Shown: in pieces, positions 42,751 through 54,860 of the stretch
How positions within the stretch are numbered: position 1 is the stretch's first letter
Layout: every line of letters starts with the position of its first letter
Origin: Gnetum montanum
Taxonomy: Eukaryota; Streptophyta; Gnetopsida; Gnetales; Gnetaceae
Direction of reading: 5' to 3'
Length of the DNA: 64,000 nt
Assembly: GCA_015680685.1 (NCBI GenBank)
Contig: MNCI01004046.1
Coordinates: forward strand, 283,485-347,484
Program-made: the position numbers and the translations under genes
The notes under the pieces: generated by a model
Told to the model about the DNA's origin: nothing
Databases searched by the model: none
What the model saw: the letters and a program-made list of their open reading frames with translations, nothing else

Positions 42751-44950
42751 ACTGGCAGGACCCGTCCCCATTCTGCATTACTTTATTTCTCACTTTTGTT
42801 TTTTCACCATTTTTGCCTTTTTCTCGCTGCTTTTAATTTCGTCATTATCCATTTCCTCGGGTAACCCAAGACGGGTCAGGTTGGAACTGCAGTTGCAGGT
42901 AAAAGTTCTGGGTTCTCTCAACAAAACACTTGTTTTTTTCTGATAAAAATAAATGGAATCCCCGAAAACATGGGCAGATGCGAATGAATAGTATGGTATC
43001 ACTTTTTCAGGGTAAAGTTGACTATAGGCAGGCTAGTCAGGTAAGGATTTTCGTATCCAAAATATCAGTCTGGTTTATGCTTGCCAGCTCCTTTGTTGGG
43101 TCAAGGTGAGGCCATTTACGTGGAAGTGACAGCAGCGAATAAGAACTTGCCTTGCATTGAAGGCTAGGAAGCCTTATCATGATCTGGCCTGTTAAAACGT
43201 CTAGAACTATTTACAGGAATTTTCTGTTTCTCATTAAATCTAAACAGACAATTGGGACGGACAAATGGCAAATTATTGTTTTTCATCAACTCTAAATGGA
43301 CAATTGGGAGACAGAAATGACAAAATTAGCGATACTGGGATATTTGGTGAAATATCCATTTAAGTTGAACAGGATATTTGAGCTACCCTCTTGACTGTTA
43401 CTGTTCAGCACAATATTTTGGCAGTGGTTACCAAATGTTGCAAATCTATTGGCCACGTTGGTAAACATACTTGGGCTTGACTCTTTGCTGCTTTCATGTG
43501 TGGAGGAAATATGCATTTCAGCCTATATATGCATGGTTATACTTTTACTGTTGTCTCCACAGGCTTGAACAAAAACTAATATGCCTCAATTCTCCCTTAT
43601 CACTTAAAACATGTACAAATGGAAAGCATCTGCCTAACACAGATAACACGCGTCCACCTACCTTAAATAAGGGCACTTGTTCCTCTTTAGCATATCATCC
43701 AAATTTGTTGAATCCACGCCTCGTTCTAGGTACCTGATTTTGTAGTTTTCATTTATTTCTCCGCTAAATTTCAGCCGTTTGTAGGTTTTGCTTTGCAGAA
43801 AAAGCAAAACACCGTTGTAATGCATCACTGATAGCAACATAGTAGTTTGTTTTTGTTTTTTCTTAAAGCTTTTGTATTTTTAATTGAAATAGCTAAATCA
43901 TAAATTTGACTAAAATTTTTTATGCCTTTATTTTATCAGAATTTTACAGCAATTAGAAACCTTCTCAAAGCTAGTTACTTATGCCGCAAAAAGGGTTAAC
44001 ATCAACAAACAACAACTTACTAAGTAAGATGTGCAATTGTCATACGTATGTTTTCTATTCCATATGAAACCATTATTTTAATATTCAAATCTAATCTTCC
44101 TCCAAGCATATTAACTATTATTGATATTTTTCATATACTAATTGTAACTTAGGTAAAAAGACTTGGAAGAAGATAAAATCTCATAATTTATTAAAACTGA
44201 AATTTTATTAGTTTTATGTAGATTCAAAAGATATATCAAACAAATGAATTTGTACAAAATACATCAATAGTAATAAGTCTCAAGTACAATAGATGTGTCT
44301 AGTATTCATATAACTTGAACATGTCTTCTATATAATTCCCTATAATTAACACTCATAATTTGGATAGTTCAAACAAATACTAACTAGAGATTTTTCATAT
44401 TTACATTTTAATAATACATGTTGCTCACCTTCTACTACTTTTAGGAAACACAATCAACATATTCTTTCATTATACAACTTATTATTCCATCTTCCAATTT
44501 CAATTCAAAGATAGTGTGATGCCATTTTTACTTTGGTAATTAATACTCTATTGGCTATTGAAATTATTGCATGTAGATATTCTATTTTATTATGTTTGCT
44601 ACCTCTAATATTTTGCTAGTAAAATTAAATGTTTTTTGCTCTTTTTTTTGTTTTTTGTATTTGTGTCTTATTTTGTCATCTCTCTAAAACTTTTTCTATA
44701 ACAAGATTCCAAGTTGATTCTAGATTTTGTATTATATCAATACTATTAATACCTTCATGAAACCACCCATATTGTTAAAATGTTAAGATGATCTCTCCTA
44801 AGATTTCATTGTTATTCCATTTTGTCAACTAGAATGTTAAGAACTAATATATTGCTTCAGCTTCTAATAGTAGCAAATTAACTTCTAATAAAAGTATTGT
44901 ATATGGGACTTGAGTTTTCACTTTGAATTCATCCAAAAAAATTAAAGGAT
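42751..44950. other. Intergenic DNA, no gene seen
   Basis: The first part (to about 43740) has host-like base composition. From 43850 on it is AT-rich with no coding homology. Confidence 0.4.
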
Positions 44951-44999
44951 TATCACTTGGAGTTATAGTGCTCTTCTTGCTAAGCTAGGTCATGGGAGG

Positions 45000-46147
45000 G
45001 TTGGTGGATGAGCTAAAGCCTAACCTCTTTGAGTGGTTGCTCCCAATCTCAAATCCAAATCTTCAACATGAGAAATGAACACCTTACCATCACTTCAAAT
45101 GATGATCCCTAATTCATCCAACAAAAACAACTTATGAAAATTTTCAATTTTCTTACATGTTTCTTGATCAATACTTGGGCCACACACCACACATCTATAA
45201 GGCATTGTAGTTTGTACAATTATTTGAAAAAAATATTTTCAAATTGTCCAAGTCCAAATATCATGATTGCTATATTTGTTCTTCATTATATGTAAAGCCT
45301 TCTAGCCAATTGTAACTTGTTATGATAAACAATGCTTCCACTTACAATTTTGAAAGCATTCTACTCCCAAATATTTGTGTGTATTCACAATCTCAAATTT
45401 TTTATTATTTAGTTAAAAAGTATGATCTCTCTTATTAGTTCCATAAATTATTACTTTTTTTTTGTCAACATTCACATAATTTTTATAGTTAATGTAACAT
45501 TGCTTTTAACACTATTTCTAAACTTGCAATTATTGCTATATTATTTGCAAAGATTAAAAGTCCTACCCATGATTGATCCACTCTAATGGCATGATTCATA
45601 GGTACATCTTTAATCCACTCTTCTAGTTTATCATTAAAAATGTCAAGCACTATTGTTAAAAGAGGACAACCTTGCTTTATTCATATACTACTATAAAAAT
45701 GACAAGATTGTGTAGTTTCTTCCTCTTTTAATTTAAAAATTATTTCTCAACATAAATTTTGGATGGCATTGAGAAAACCAAAAGTAACTTTAAGTTTGAT
45801 AAGTTTGCTTCATAATTGTTCTTTTACAATAGAGTCAAATGCTTTAGTAAAATCAACAAAGCAAATAAATGCTTTACCTTATTTTTCCTTTGCTTGCTCA
45901 ATGTGAAATCTAAGAGTAACTAGATGATTTAGTGCATAGTGTTTTTTCCTTAAATGTTTATTGTGAAATTGTATTTAAATTATTTCTTTCTACCTAACAT
46001 TCCAATTGTTTCTCCACAATAGTACCTATCAATTTTACAAACAAGTTACTAATCATGATCATAATCTTTTGAAGGATCTTGTCAAAGAGCTCACAAAGAT
46101 TTGCTGAAAATTATGGCTTAGAAATTGAGTAAACCATTTCCATGAGT
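45000..46147 (-). pseudogene. LINE reverse-transcriptase remnant
   Basis: The minus strand carries RT motifs in order: 'CFVDFTKAFDSIV' (45826-45872), 'KQGCPLLT' near 45670 and 'GLLIFANNIAIIAS' near 45520-45565. In active LINEs the last is F/YADD, so both catalytic Asp residues have become Asn. Many stops are present. The 5' part is cut off by the LTR of element Y at 46153. Confidence 0.75.
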
Positions 46148-46152
46148 ACACA

Positions 46153-47018
46153 TGATGAGTGGCGAGTATACCCTATGCCTGACCATACGAATTACAAGTG
46201 TTCATGTGCAATCCGGTCAAATTCTAAAGACCTTAAGTTCCTAAGTACAACGGTTCTAGAAAGTGAAATCTAATCATGACAATCATTGTCTTGCCAACTA
46301 CACTTGTGAAGCTTAGTTATTGTATGGTTAAGTGTAATTAGGGCACATGATTTTTATTATTTTATATTTTATTTGCCTATGATTGATAACAAGTTGAAGC
46401 TCAATTTATTAACCAATTTAGCTAATCTAATTGCTAATTAATAACTAACTATCCTAACATAAGCATCTGGTCCCACTTTTTGTACACATCCTGAATGCAT
46501 ACAACACTGTTGGGTTACCAAGTGTCAAGCACTGCTAGGATTACCAAGTGTTTCATGTTACACTCAAAGCAATCATACTTATGTGTTTAATCTATTTAGC
46601 TTAATTTGTTAATTAATTAAAGTCTTACTTATCTTAATTAATCATGTAATTAATGAAAATGGTAAATGCAGTAATAAATCATTACTCTATTCCAACTACT
46701 GCAAGGTTTGATCAAAAGACTCATCTTTATTGCTATTCACATTAGTGTGCTTAGGTACATTAGTGCTTGAATAAAGATCTGTACACTTTTTGACTCCTGC
46801 TGCGGGTACTTAGAAAAATATTCTAACTTTCAAATGACAAAATTGCAAGAGCTTTGCTACAACTATGACAAGACATGCCATAAACATGGCGGATGAGCAT
46901 GTATTTATAGACTTTATTGTGGGGTTGCGTCAATGAGGCCTCCTAAACACAAAAAATGCTATGTTGATGCAACCTTGTCGATGGGGATCCATCAACGCGA
47001 AACTTTGACACTTCATCA
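46153..47018 (-). repeat. 3' LTR of element Y
   Basis: 866 bases, TGATGAGTGGCGAG...CACTTCATCA. It is more diverged than the A/B/C/W LTRs. The sense-strand start has GTTGATGC/CATCAACGC words instead of GATATC. The duplicated GGTTACC/GGATTACC block is kept at 46505-46555. The inner border has the purine tract TGTGGGGGTA (47019-47028). Confidence 0.85.
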
Positions 47019-47254
47019 TACCCCCACAACTGAATGAAAACTCATCATTGAGTTCCCTTACAAAATTGGGAAGGTATGGAATTATTGATTGACACTTGGC
47101 ACAATAAACTGACATAACAAAACTAAGTGCTTGGATGTACAGATCAATATCATTACAAAATTTGTGATGTTCATGACACAAAATTGAACACCATGGTATG
47201 ACTACTTCAAACTAGATAACACATCCTTTGATGGCATGAATATGGTTGAGAAGA

Positions 47255-50109
47255 TCAAATAGTCCTAGGTGGTGGAGGTTCTTGAGGTTCCAAAGAATCT
47301 TTGCCAACTTCGGGCATGCACGGTGGCTGAGGAGGCTGTGGCTGTCCTATTGTGGCTGCTACCTTTGACGAAAGGTGAAAGGCATCTAGTAATGCCTTCA
47401 TCTTCTCCTCCTTACTCTACAGATCATTCATAGTCCATGCAGCATCACCAATTTGGGCTAGAATGGGGATATCCCATGGATAGGGAATTATTAGGAATAA
47501 CGTTAACGAACTAGACAATGAATTGTTTATGTTCAACATTGAATACCTTGAATGCATTTTGCAACTCTCGGTAGTCGTTCATTCTTTTGGCTAGGCTCTT
47601 GATAATGGATCTCTAATCGATATATTTGCCCTAGAGAACCTTGAGTTCAGCATTTGCCTCTGGAAGCTTTTGCTTGATGTCCTTGTGGTGCTTGAACTCG
47701 ACCTCGTACAATAAGTATGAGTTGGCCACCTACTTTTCCAGTTCTAACCGCAGCTGTCCAATAGTCAACATAGCTAGGTTTGCATACCAAAGATTGGCAA
47801 GCTCCATATATTCAGTCATCTCTTCTATCTACAACTCCTTCAAGAGCATTTTTGCTTTATTGTATTAATCAATCTCATTAATGATGGGCTACCATAGTTT
47901 GCGTCCTTGTTGGAGTTGCTAGAGGGTCTCATTCACCTTTGCCTTCATCACTTGAACATGTTTCAAATTTATTTCCTTTTGCAGGCTAATTTGGTTTCTA
48001 TAGTGATCTTTGACTCTCAAATTTGAGAGCCTTTGATTTCTAGGTGGCTACTTCTATTACAGTATTTTGGCGAAGGGCATGGACCTCCTTCATGGAGAGG
48101 TTTTTATTCTTAGTTGTCAATCTTCTTAACTTTGTATTTGCTTTGGCTAGTTGCTCCTATTGTTGATGGATAAAATTAGTTAACTATTGTTTATGTGCAT
48201 CAATGTTTCCCATGCAATGGTTTTCTACGGTTAGTTAAACATTCTCCTAGCAGGTTAGATCCAAGGCCTTCTAAATTTTATGCTAGGTGGCCTCTACCAA
48301 GGATCAATAGAATACCATTGTCTGCATCGCACCCTTAGCCCCTTTCAACTTGGCGTGAAGCTGTTTAAGAGATTCATCTCTTATCAATGCTGGGTTGAGA
48401 AATGCAGGGTCAGTAATCTAGGTTCTCAATTTAACAACTTCCGCAGCCAAGTGTTCATTCAACTCCTTGGCTATTTTGAGTTTCCCTTTCAATATAATAT
48501 TCTTGCCCCTTACCTCTAGCAGCTTCGACTAGCTTATAGTTATATTATTTGGAAGGTCAAAGACATCCAAAAGCAGTTGCCCGATTCCTACCAATTGGTC
48601 TAGCAGTTATTCATGTTATGCTATGCTTAATTTCTCGCTTATGGTTCCTACGGATGTCTCTACATCTTTAAGTGCAGTGACATCTTGTATAGATTCCACA
48701 AGTGCATTGAGTGTCTTGGCAATTCTGTTAGCAACCACCTCTGCTACTATTTCTTGTCCTTGGTGCTACATCACTAGTACTATTGCCCCCTCATCCTCCT
48801 CCAAGTTCACTGAAAAGGTTGTAGCATTCCCAAAAATCTTTGGGAGTTACTGCTATTCTAAGAGAGATACTGTTACCTCTTTGGCACTAAGATTCAACCT
48901 CATGGGCAACTGCATTCATTGAGCAAAGAAAATGGATCCACCTTCCCCCATCAGGCTGACTGTTTGGGCTACCTCATTCAGGTGACTCATTGCAGGCCAA
49001 TACACCAATGGGTCTCCATCACTCATTCCTGCTTGTTACTCTTGCTAGCTTAAGAGCCATTCTTGGAACTTGCACAACTATTGGGATGTTGCGGCGATGT
49101 TTGACACTATTTTCTAAGTGGTAGTTTGAGGTGGTGGCTACTGCTCCTCTTCTTAGATTTTTTGTTGTAGGAGTTTTGTCCTTCATCATCTCTGCCTAAT
49201 TAGTGGCCAGAGTGCATTGGACAACATCATTAATGTAGTGGACTATTCCTCCCGTTTAACACAGTTTTCTAACGAGGCATGGAAAGGGGAGTGCCTTCCT
49301 TCCACGTTCATTCTCCTTGAACTGCTTCTCTATCTCTAGATAGATTAGTTGTGGAACGTTGATCAGGAATCTTCCACTCATACCAACACACACATGGGAA
49401 AAAAGATAGTGATCTTACTAGGCCTTACCATGGGATTTAGGTGATAAGCCACAATCTTGTAATGGATTCTTTCTACTGGTTTGAGTACATTATATTCCTT
49501 ACAGTCAACATTATATCATCCTTTAGCCCATTCTTTGTTGATGTCAGGATCCACCTACATTGGAATCTCAAAGAAATTCACCTTAGTTTCAAGCAACCCA
49601 GGTGCCTTTGCAATGGCTTGAATTAAGTAGGACACTAAAATATCCTTGATCTTCATCATTGATACAGCTAGCCTGTTGTTCCAAAATAGGAATGTCTCTT
49701 CCATATACCACTCCCCATTGAAAGTGATAATTGGCCACATGGAAGAGGTCTTCAGTTGGTCTTGTACCTCTTTAGGTGTTTGCTTCAAGAAAGAGCCAAA
49801 GTTCAACTCTTGGAGCACTATTTTCTGGACCTCCCTTGATCTGATTTGGTTTAGGTAGGCTTCTATCAAGGTTACCTCAAGGTTCGCTTGTTGGGTTGGT
49901 GCCTCATTCTGGTGGGAATGTTCTATTGTTGCCACTTGTTATGGAATTTGATGAATAGATTCCACTTCAACTTCCTTCCTAAGAGGTCTCATGGCATGGG
50001 TGACGATCAGTTCTTCCTAGGCCTATTCTTGGCCCCTTTCTATTCTTAGTTATTTTTTCCTTGGTTGAGATGATCCTCCTTCCTATGTGTGTTTGCCTTT
50101 TGGTGCTAT
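47255..50109 (-). pseudogene. Extra 3' ORF of element Y, homologue of the element C extra ORF
   Basis: Corresponds to 28140-30888. It begins at ATAGCACCAAAAGG (start codon ATG decayed to ATA at 50109) and ends with EPPPPRTI and TGA at 47255-47257. The best frame, 49555-49935, has 'WPIITFNGEWYMEETFLFWNN'. Further on, 'ERIHYKIVAYHLNP' and 'LPFPCLVRKLC....IVHYINDV' (near 49210-49300) match the C copy. The Glu/Lys/Leu-rich coiled-coil part at about 48540-47900 includes 'TDPAFLNPALIRDESLKQL'. Many stops and shifts. Trp at the position of the premature stop in C is intact here. Confidence 0.65.
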
Positions 50110-50386
50110 CTATGGATTAGTTGATATAATGTGTAACTTAGAATAATTAGATATCTTATCTCGTTAATTAGTTAGACTTGGCTATGCTTGGACCATGGCA
50201 GATTGATTATTTTATTAATTAATTTTTTATTGTAAGTGTTATTAGAGCTCATTGGAAAGGTTTAACTCTCATAATTTAGTGTGTTAAAGATGATTCCCTA
50301 GTTAAACATTTGTGGGAGTTAGAAAAATGTTAAAAACATTTTTGTCAAAAATGGCACATTTGTGGCCCCCACAACTAAAAGCTTAC
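50110..50386 (-). other. Non-coding region of element Y left of the W insertion
   Basis: No coding content. The TAATGTGTAACTTAG... block matches Z near 59945. It ends in CTTAC (50382-50386), one copy of the W target duplication. Confidence 0.6.
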
Positions 50387-51196
50387 TGATGGGACATGAT
50401 ATCGCATGGGCCGTGATATCGTGTACGCGATATTGCATGGCCGTGATATAGCGTATGCGATATCGCAGCGCGCCACCAAATCTATAAATAAGAGGTAGCT
50501 CTCCCTTGTTTCTCCATCTAGATTTAGACCTTAGCCAAACTCTTGCAGTTTTTCCATTCCAGAGTTAGAGTAATTTCCATGTGCCCGCAGTAGGAGTCCT
50601 AAAGTGAATGGATCTTTATTTGAGAAAATATTGTACCTGAGCACAAGTTTGTGTACGGAAATAAAGACAAACTTTTGGATAAACCTTGCAGTGCATGGAA
50701 TAAGCTAAATAGGACTTTAATTATTGTTAATTGTTTAAATGCTTTATTAGTTAATTAATCTTTCTCAACCCTCAGCACTCCTAGTTAAGTGCATTTAGTA
50801 TGATTGCTTCAAGCATGTGCATTGCGCTTGGTAATCCCAGTAACGAATAGCGTTTGGTAATCCCATAAGGTGGCATTGGTTTAGGGTGTGAACGGAAAGT
50901 GGGAATGGATACTAATGCTAGGCATTAGAACTTAGTTAGTCAAAGTTAGTTACTTAGTCTCTTCACCCTTTCCCTCATTAGCATAGGCGATAAAAACATA
51001 AAAGATATAAAAATCACATACCTTAGACTTAACCATACAACCGTAACAAATACAAGTAAGTCTGGGAAGACAACGAATGATTAACCTTAAGTGTTCCATA
51101 AGGCGTGTAGGCACTTAGTTTGCGGAGTTCGACCGTATCGTGCATGTAACGCTTGTATTTGTATGGTTGAGTGTAGGGGTACCTCGCCACTCATCA
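50387..51196 (+). repeat. 5' LTR of element W
   Basis: 810 bases. It opens TGATGGGACATGATATCGC and carries about six GATATC-type words in the first 85 bases. A TATA box TATAAATA follows at 50483-50490, so transcription should start near 50515. AATAAA lies at 50660-50665, placing the R/U5 border just after. U3 is only about 130 bases and R-U5 about 680. A tandem GCTTGGTAATCCCAGTAACG/GCGTTTGGTAATCCCA block lies at 50824-50866. Confidence 0.93.
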
Positions 51197-51216
51197 TTGG
51201 TGTCGTTGCCGGGGAC
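51197..51216 (+). promoter_or_regulatory. Primer-binding site, tRNA-Asp type (element W)
   Basis: TTGGTGTCGTTGCCGGGGAC. From the second base it matches the complement of tRNA-Asp(GTC) 3' end with two C-to-T changes. Confidence 0.88.
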
Positions 51217-51341
51217 TAAGTTTTTTATGCACTAAGTAGAACATAAGAAATCATCCACATCATTGGGAAGCTTAAATGAACCCTTAGGGTTAATCAGAAG
51301 AAAATTTAAACAATGGTCAATAGCACACCGACAAGATAACA

Positions 51342-54300
51342 ATGTCTTCTTCTTCTCATAAAATCACTTCACCACCTAGGGATCACACAAGAGACAGTCG
51401 GTGGTCTAACACACGTAACCAAGAACTGCCATTTCCTCAATAGTATCAGGTAGTGTATACTCATCATGATGAGTATATACCTGATTTTACCTTTATCCTT
51501 CATTAGGACGAACAACTGTGTTGGTGAGACTTGCAAGGTAACATAGTGTTACCCCTAGATCGGGCAGTCCCTAACATGCTCCTTCGTGCTCTTGCACAAA
51601 TAGGCATAACGGAATTATACGCTGAATATGTTGCAGAAGATTATGACATAAGGGATTACCATCCCACAGCAGCGCAACGTCTAACGGACTCGTAGCAAGA
51701 GAGTTATCACACATCGTTGAAGGGCAAAGAACCCGGCAACGCTTTGCCTGTCATAACAAAAGTTAAGGATGGTGAACCTATCTCAATAGGTTCTCCACAA
51801 AATGATGTTCCCCCTCCTCACGATGGTGAGGAGGTAGGGTATCAGAACCTACACTTTATGATTCACAACCTTGGTTCTGATTCCCATGAACACCAAGTGT
51901 TTGATGAGGGAACACAAACACATGACAAAGATGGGAAATCTGATCGTCATCACGATTAGGGCCATAGCCACCAAAGAGAAGGTAAGAAACATTGTCATGG
52001 AGATGGTTCCCCTTCTTCTTCCCTTTCATCACATCATTTACCCTCTCCTTCCACATCAGGAAGCAGTCTCAAAGAGCACAACCGTGAGGATAAGGGTAAG
52101 GATAAGCAAAATGAGAACCCTCGATGAGAGAGTCGAGAGCAAGGACGAGGGCATTCTAGAGAGTCAAGGCATGAAAGAAGGAAAAGTAGGGAACCACGTA
52201 GGCATCATAGATGTCATGAAAGAGATGATCATGATGAACCCCTACTGGCAACTTGGAGTATGTTAGACATTATAGAGGTAGTTAGAATACCTACAAGGCA
52301 CCAGAAAGATAGCCAGATCAAGAGACTAGACATGAATAATATCCCACAATTTGAGGGGGGATATAATGCTGATCTGCAAAACCACTTACAAGCATTCCAT
52401 GATGCTTGTGCCTTGCAGAATATCAAAAACGAGTGATAGAAGTTAAAGTTATTCCCTAGGACACTCATAAAAGAAGCGGAAATTTCCTACCGGTCTTTAG
52501 ATTTGGAAACCATTAGGAGGTGGAGTACGATGCTAGAACTATTCAACGATAAATATCAAACATACTCCAAAGTGTCCAACTTGCATAAACAGATCCAAGG
52601 ATGGAGGTAGGGTAATCATGAACCCTTAGATGCTACCATGGGCCGGTATTATGCATTACTACATCTTTGCTCGGGCCATGGTTACACACAACGGGATCAA
52701 CTACACCACCTTGTAGATGGGCTAAGACACGAAACTAGGAGAACCCTTGGGACATATGCCTAAGGAAGATTATCTGAACTTAGGTCCCATGAAGTTCATA
52801 GATTGTTGGAGCAAGTAGCTAAAGAAGAAGGGAAACTATGGAAAAGAGAAAGCATGGAAGAGTACAATCGCGATCCTTCCCTCCGAAAGACGGGAGTGAG
52901 ATTCTGCGAGGAGGAAGATGAGTCATCACTCAAAGAGTTGGTGAATAGAAAAACCTTACCGCTTCAGAAATTAACAACGGAAGTGTCGTCTAAGGTAGAT
53001 CAAATATGGTGCTCCTTAGATAGGAAAATTGAAACTATCCTAAAAATCGTAGAGGAGTCTAAGGAGGAGGGAAGTAGTGACCATGATAAGAAAAAGAGGA
53101 GAGATTCGGACCATGCACGTAGCAAGGGTAAGGAAAAAATAACTATCGTCGATGAGGTTGTGGACTCTGATACGGACAATGACGGTGGATGTGAGATCTG
53201 CCAATATGACCATCCTAAGGGATTTGCCCAATAATCTCACATCTGCAAGAGTTTGGGGTGTATGCACTCAACCCAAGACTTAACAAATAGCAAGCACCCC
53301 GAAGGTTACCTTATCCCCAAGGTAACCCAAGGCAGTTCCACCAACCGTTAACATATTATCCAAGTGGAACTCCACCACAACCTATCTGGCAACACCAGTA
53401 GTGGCAACACCCACAGTGGCAACACCCACAGTCATGGGGGATGCCACCGCCTAGGCAACAATACCCTTACCAGTAACCAGACCCGTATGGCTATTACGTG
53501 TAGTAGTCGGTTTCTCCAAGTGACTCTATGGGTCACGCAACCCCATAACTTCACTACCAAGTTTGGGAGTATTTTAGGACTCCTTCTCCTACGGAAGACA
53601 CACCACATGCATACCATCCTCCGAATCCATCCGCATCTTTGACACCAATAGTTCCACTACCACCCACTCCAACGATGCAAGGGGAACTCCCCACTCAACC
53701 GCAGCAATGTAATGCTATGAGAGCTATAAACCTTTAACCTGCTGCTAGTTTTGACAACTGCACGAAGAGAAGATCTTTCTTCAGAACCAAAAGCCCAAAC
53801 AAGCTCTCAAAACCACAAGCGGTTGAGTCTGTGCATGCTCCTCCAAAAAATAAGGCTTCGGAGCTCCCTTCAAACCAACAACAGAGCTCAATGCACATGG
53901 TTATGTTAACACATACCGTTACTAACTGGATCAAGGTGGGCCACCTTCCCAAGAAATTCTTTGATCCTGAAAGCCCCCTAATTTATCTCCAAGTCGCTGG
54001 GAATGAACCTCATAAGGCTCTTCTTGACTTAGGTTCTGGAGTCAGCTTAATCTCACGAGAAATGTATAAAGCCTGAAACCTACCTCCACTCAAGAAGAGA
54101 AATATTCAACTAGAGCTGGCTAACCAGTCCATCACCATTCCCTTGGGATTGGTGGAGGACATCATTACCACTGTGTGTGGTTGGTCATACCTAGTTGATT
54201 ATCTAGTGATAGAAGTCAACAGTAACAAAGGGAACTTCCCAATTATAATGGGGAGGGCATGGCTCAGCACCATCAATGCATGCCTAGGAATCCATGATCT

Positions 54301-54541
54301 TTCCTTGGAAATATCTAAGGAAAACATTTATGGAAAGATTGAGAAGAAGAAAGTTCCATGCATCACATACAGTGACTCAAAGGGTGATGACATGGAGGAA
54401 TGCTCAACATCTCCTGCATGCAACTGGTGTGCCCAAGAAACTTAGATACAAAGGTGCCTGTATGTAGAAACCACACAACAAGAGAACACTCAGTGGTTGA
54501 TAGCTAATCAAGAGAGCAGCCCACCAACATGCATGGAATGA
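51342..54541 (+). pseudogene. gag-protease remnant of element W
   Basis: ATG at 51342 (MSSSSHK), 145 bases after the LTR. Pieces in order: 'DEYIPDFTF', 'NIVLPLDRAVPNMLLRALAQ', 'ELYAEYVAEDYD' (51343-51700); 'GEPISIGSPQNDVPPP' (51717-51959); gag core near 52300-52800 ('FEGGYNADLQNHLQAFHDA', 'CSGHGYTQRDQL'); a coiled, charged region 52803-53234 ending in the knuckle CEICQYDHPKG; a Pro/Gln-rich spacer; protease 53831-54445. The protease triplet reads DLG where A and B have DSG, though the Asp is kept. 'IIMGRAWLS' and 'KENIYGKIEKK' follow. Stops and frameshifts occur throughout. Confidence 0.85.
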
Positions 54542-54860
54542 AGTGGGGGAACAACTTGCACCCACAACGAAAGCATAGATACATTGGAATATGAGCGTTG
54601 CCAACTTCCAACCCTTAACCTGAAAACATCAATTGGGAGAAGTTGGACACTTTTAAGAAATTCAAAAAAATGCTCATTATTTTGGATCTCTCCCTTTCAA
54701 TTCAGTCATGATGGAGATGGCCACCTATGCTAATTATTTGAGGCCCTCAGTTATTTTAAGTTTTTGTTTTACACATTTTTTGTTTTGCACTTTTTTATTT
54801 TACAAATTTCTTTAACTTTTCTTATTTTTTGTTTTACAACATCGTTCATACTTTTTCTTT
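54542..54860 (+). other. Internal purine-tract copy and T-rich linker of element W
   Basis: TTCAGTCATGATGGAGATGG at 54701-54720 resembles the tract beside the 3' LTR (56615-56630). The following frame MEMATYANYLRPSV runs into TTTTTGTTTTACAC repeats (54760-54850). The same order is seen in A and B. Confidence 0.6.
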
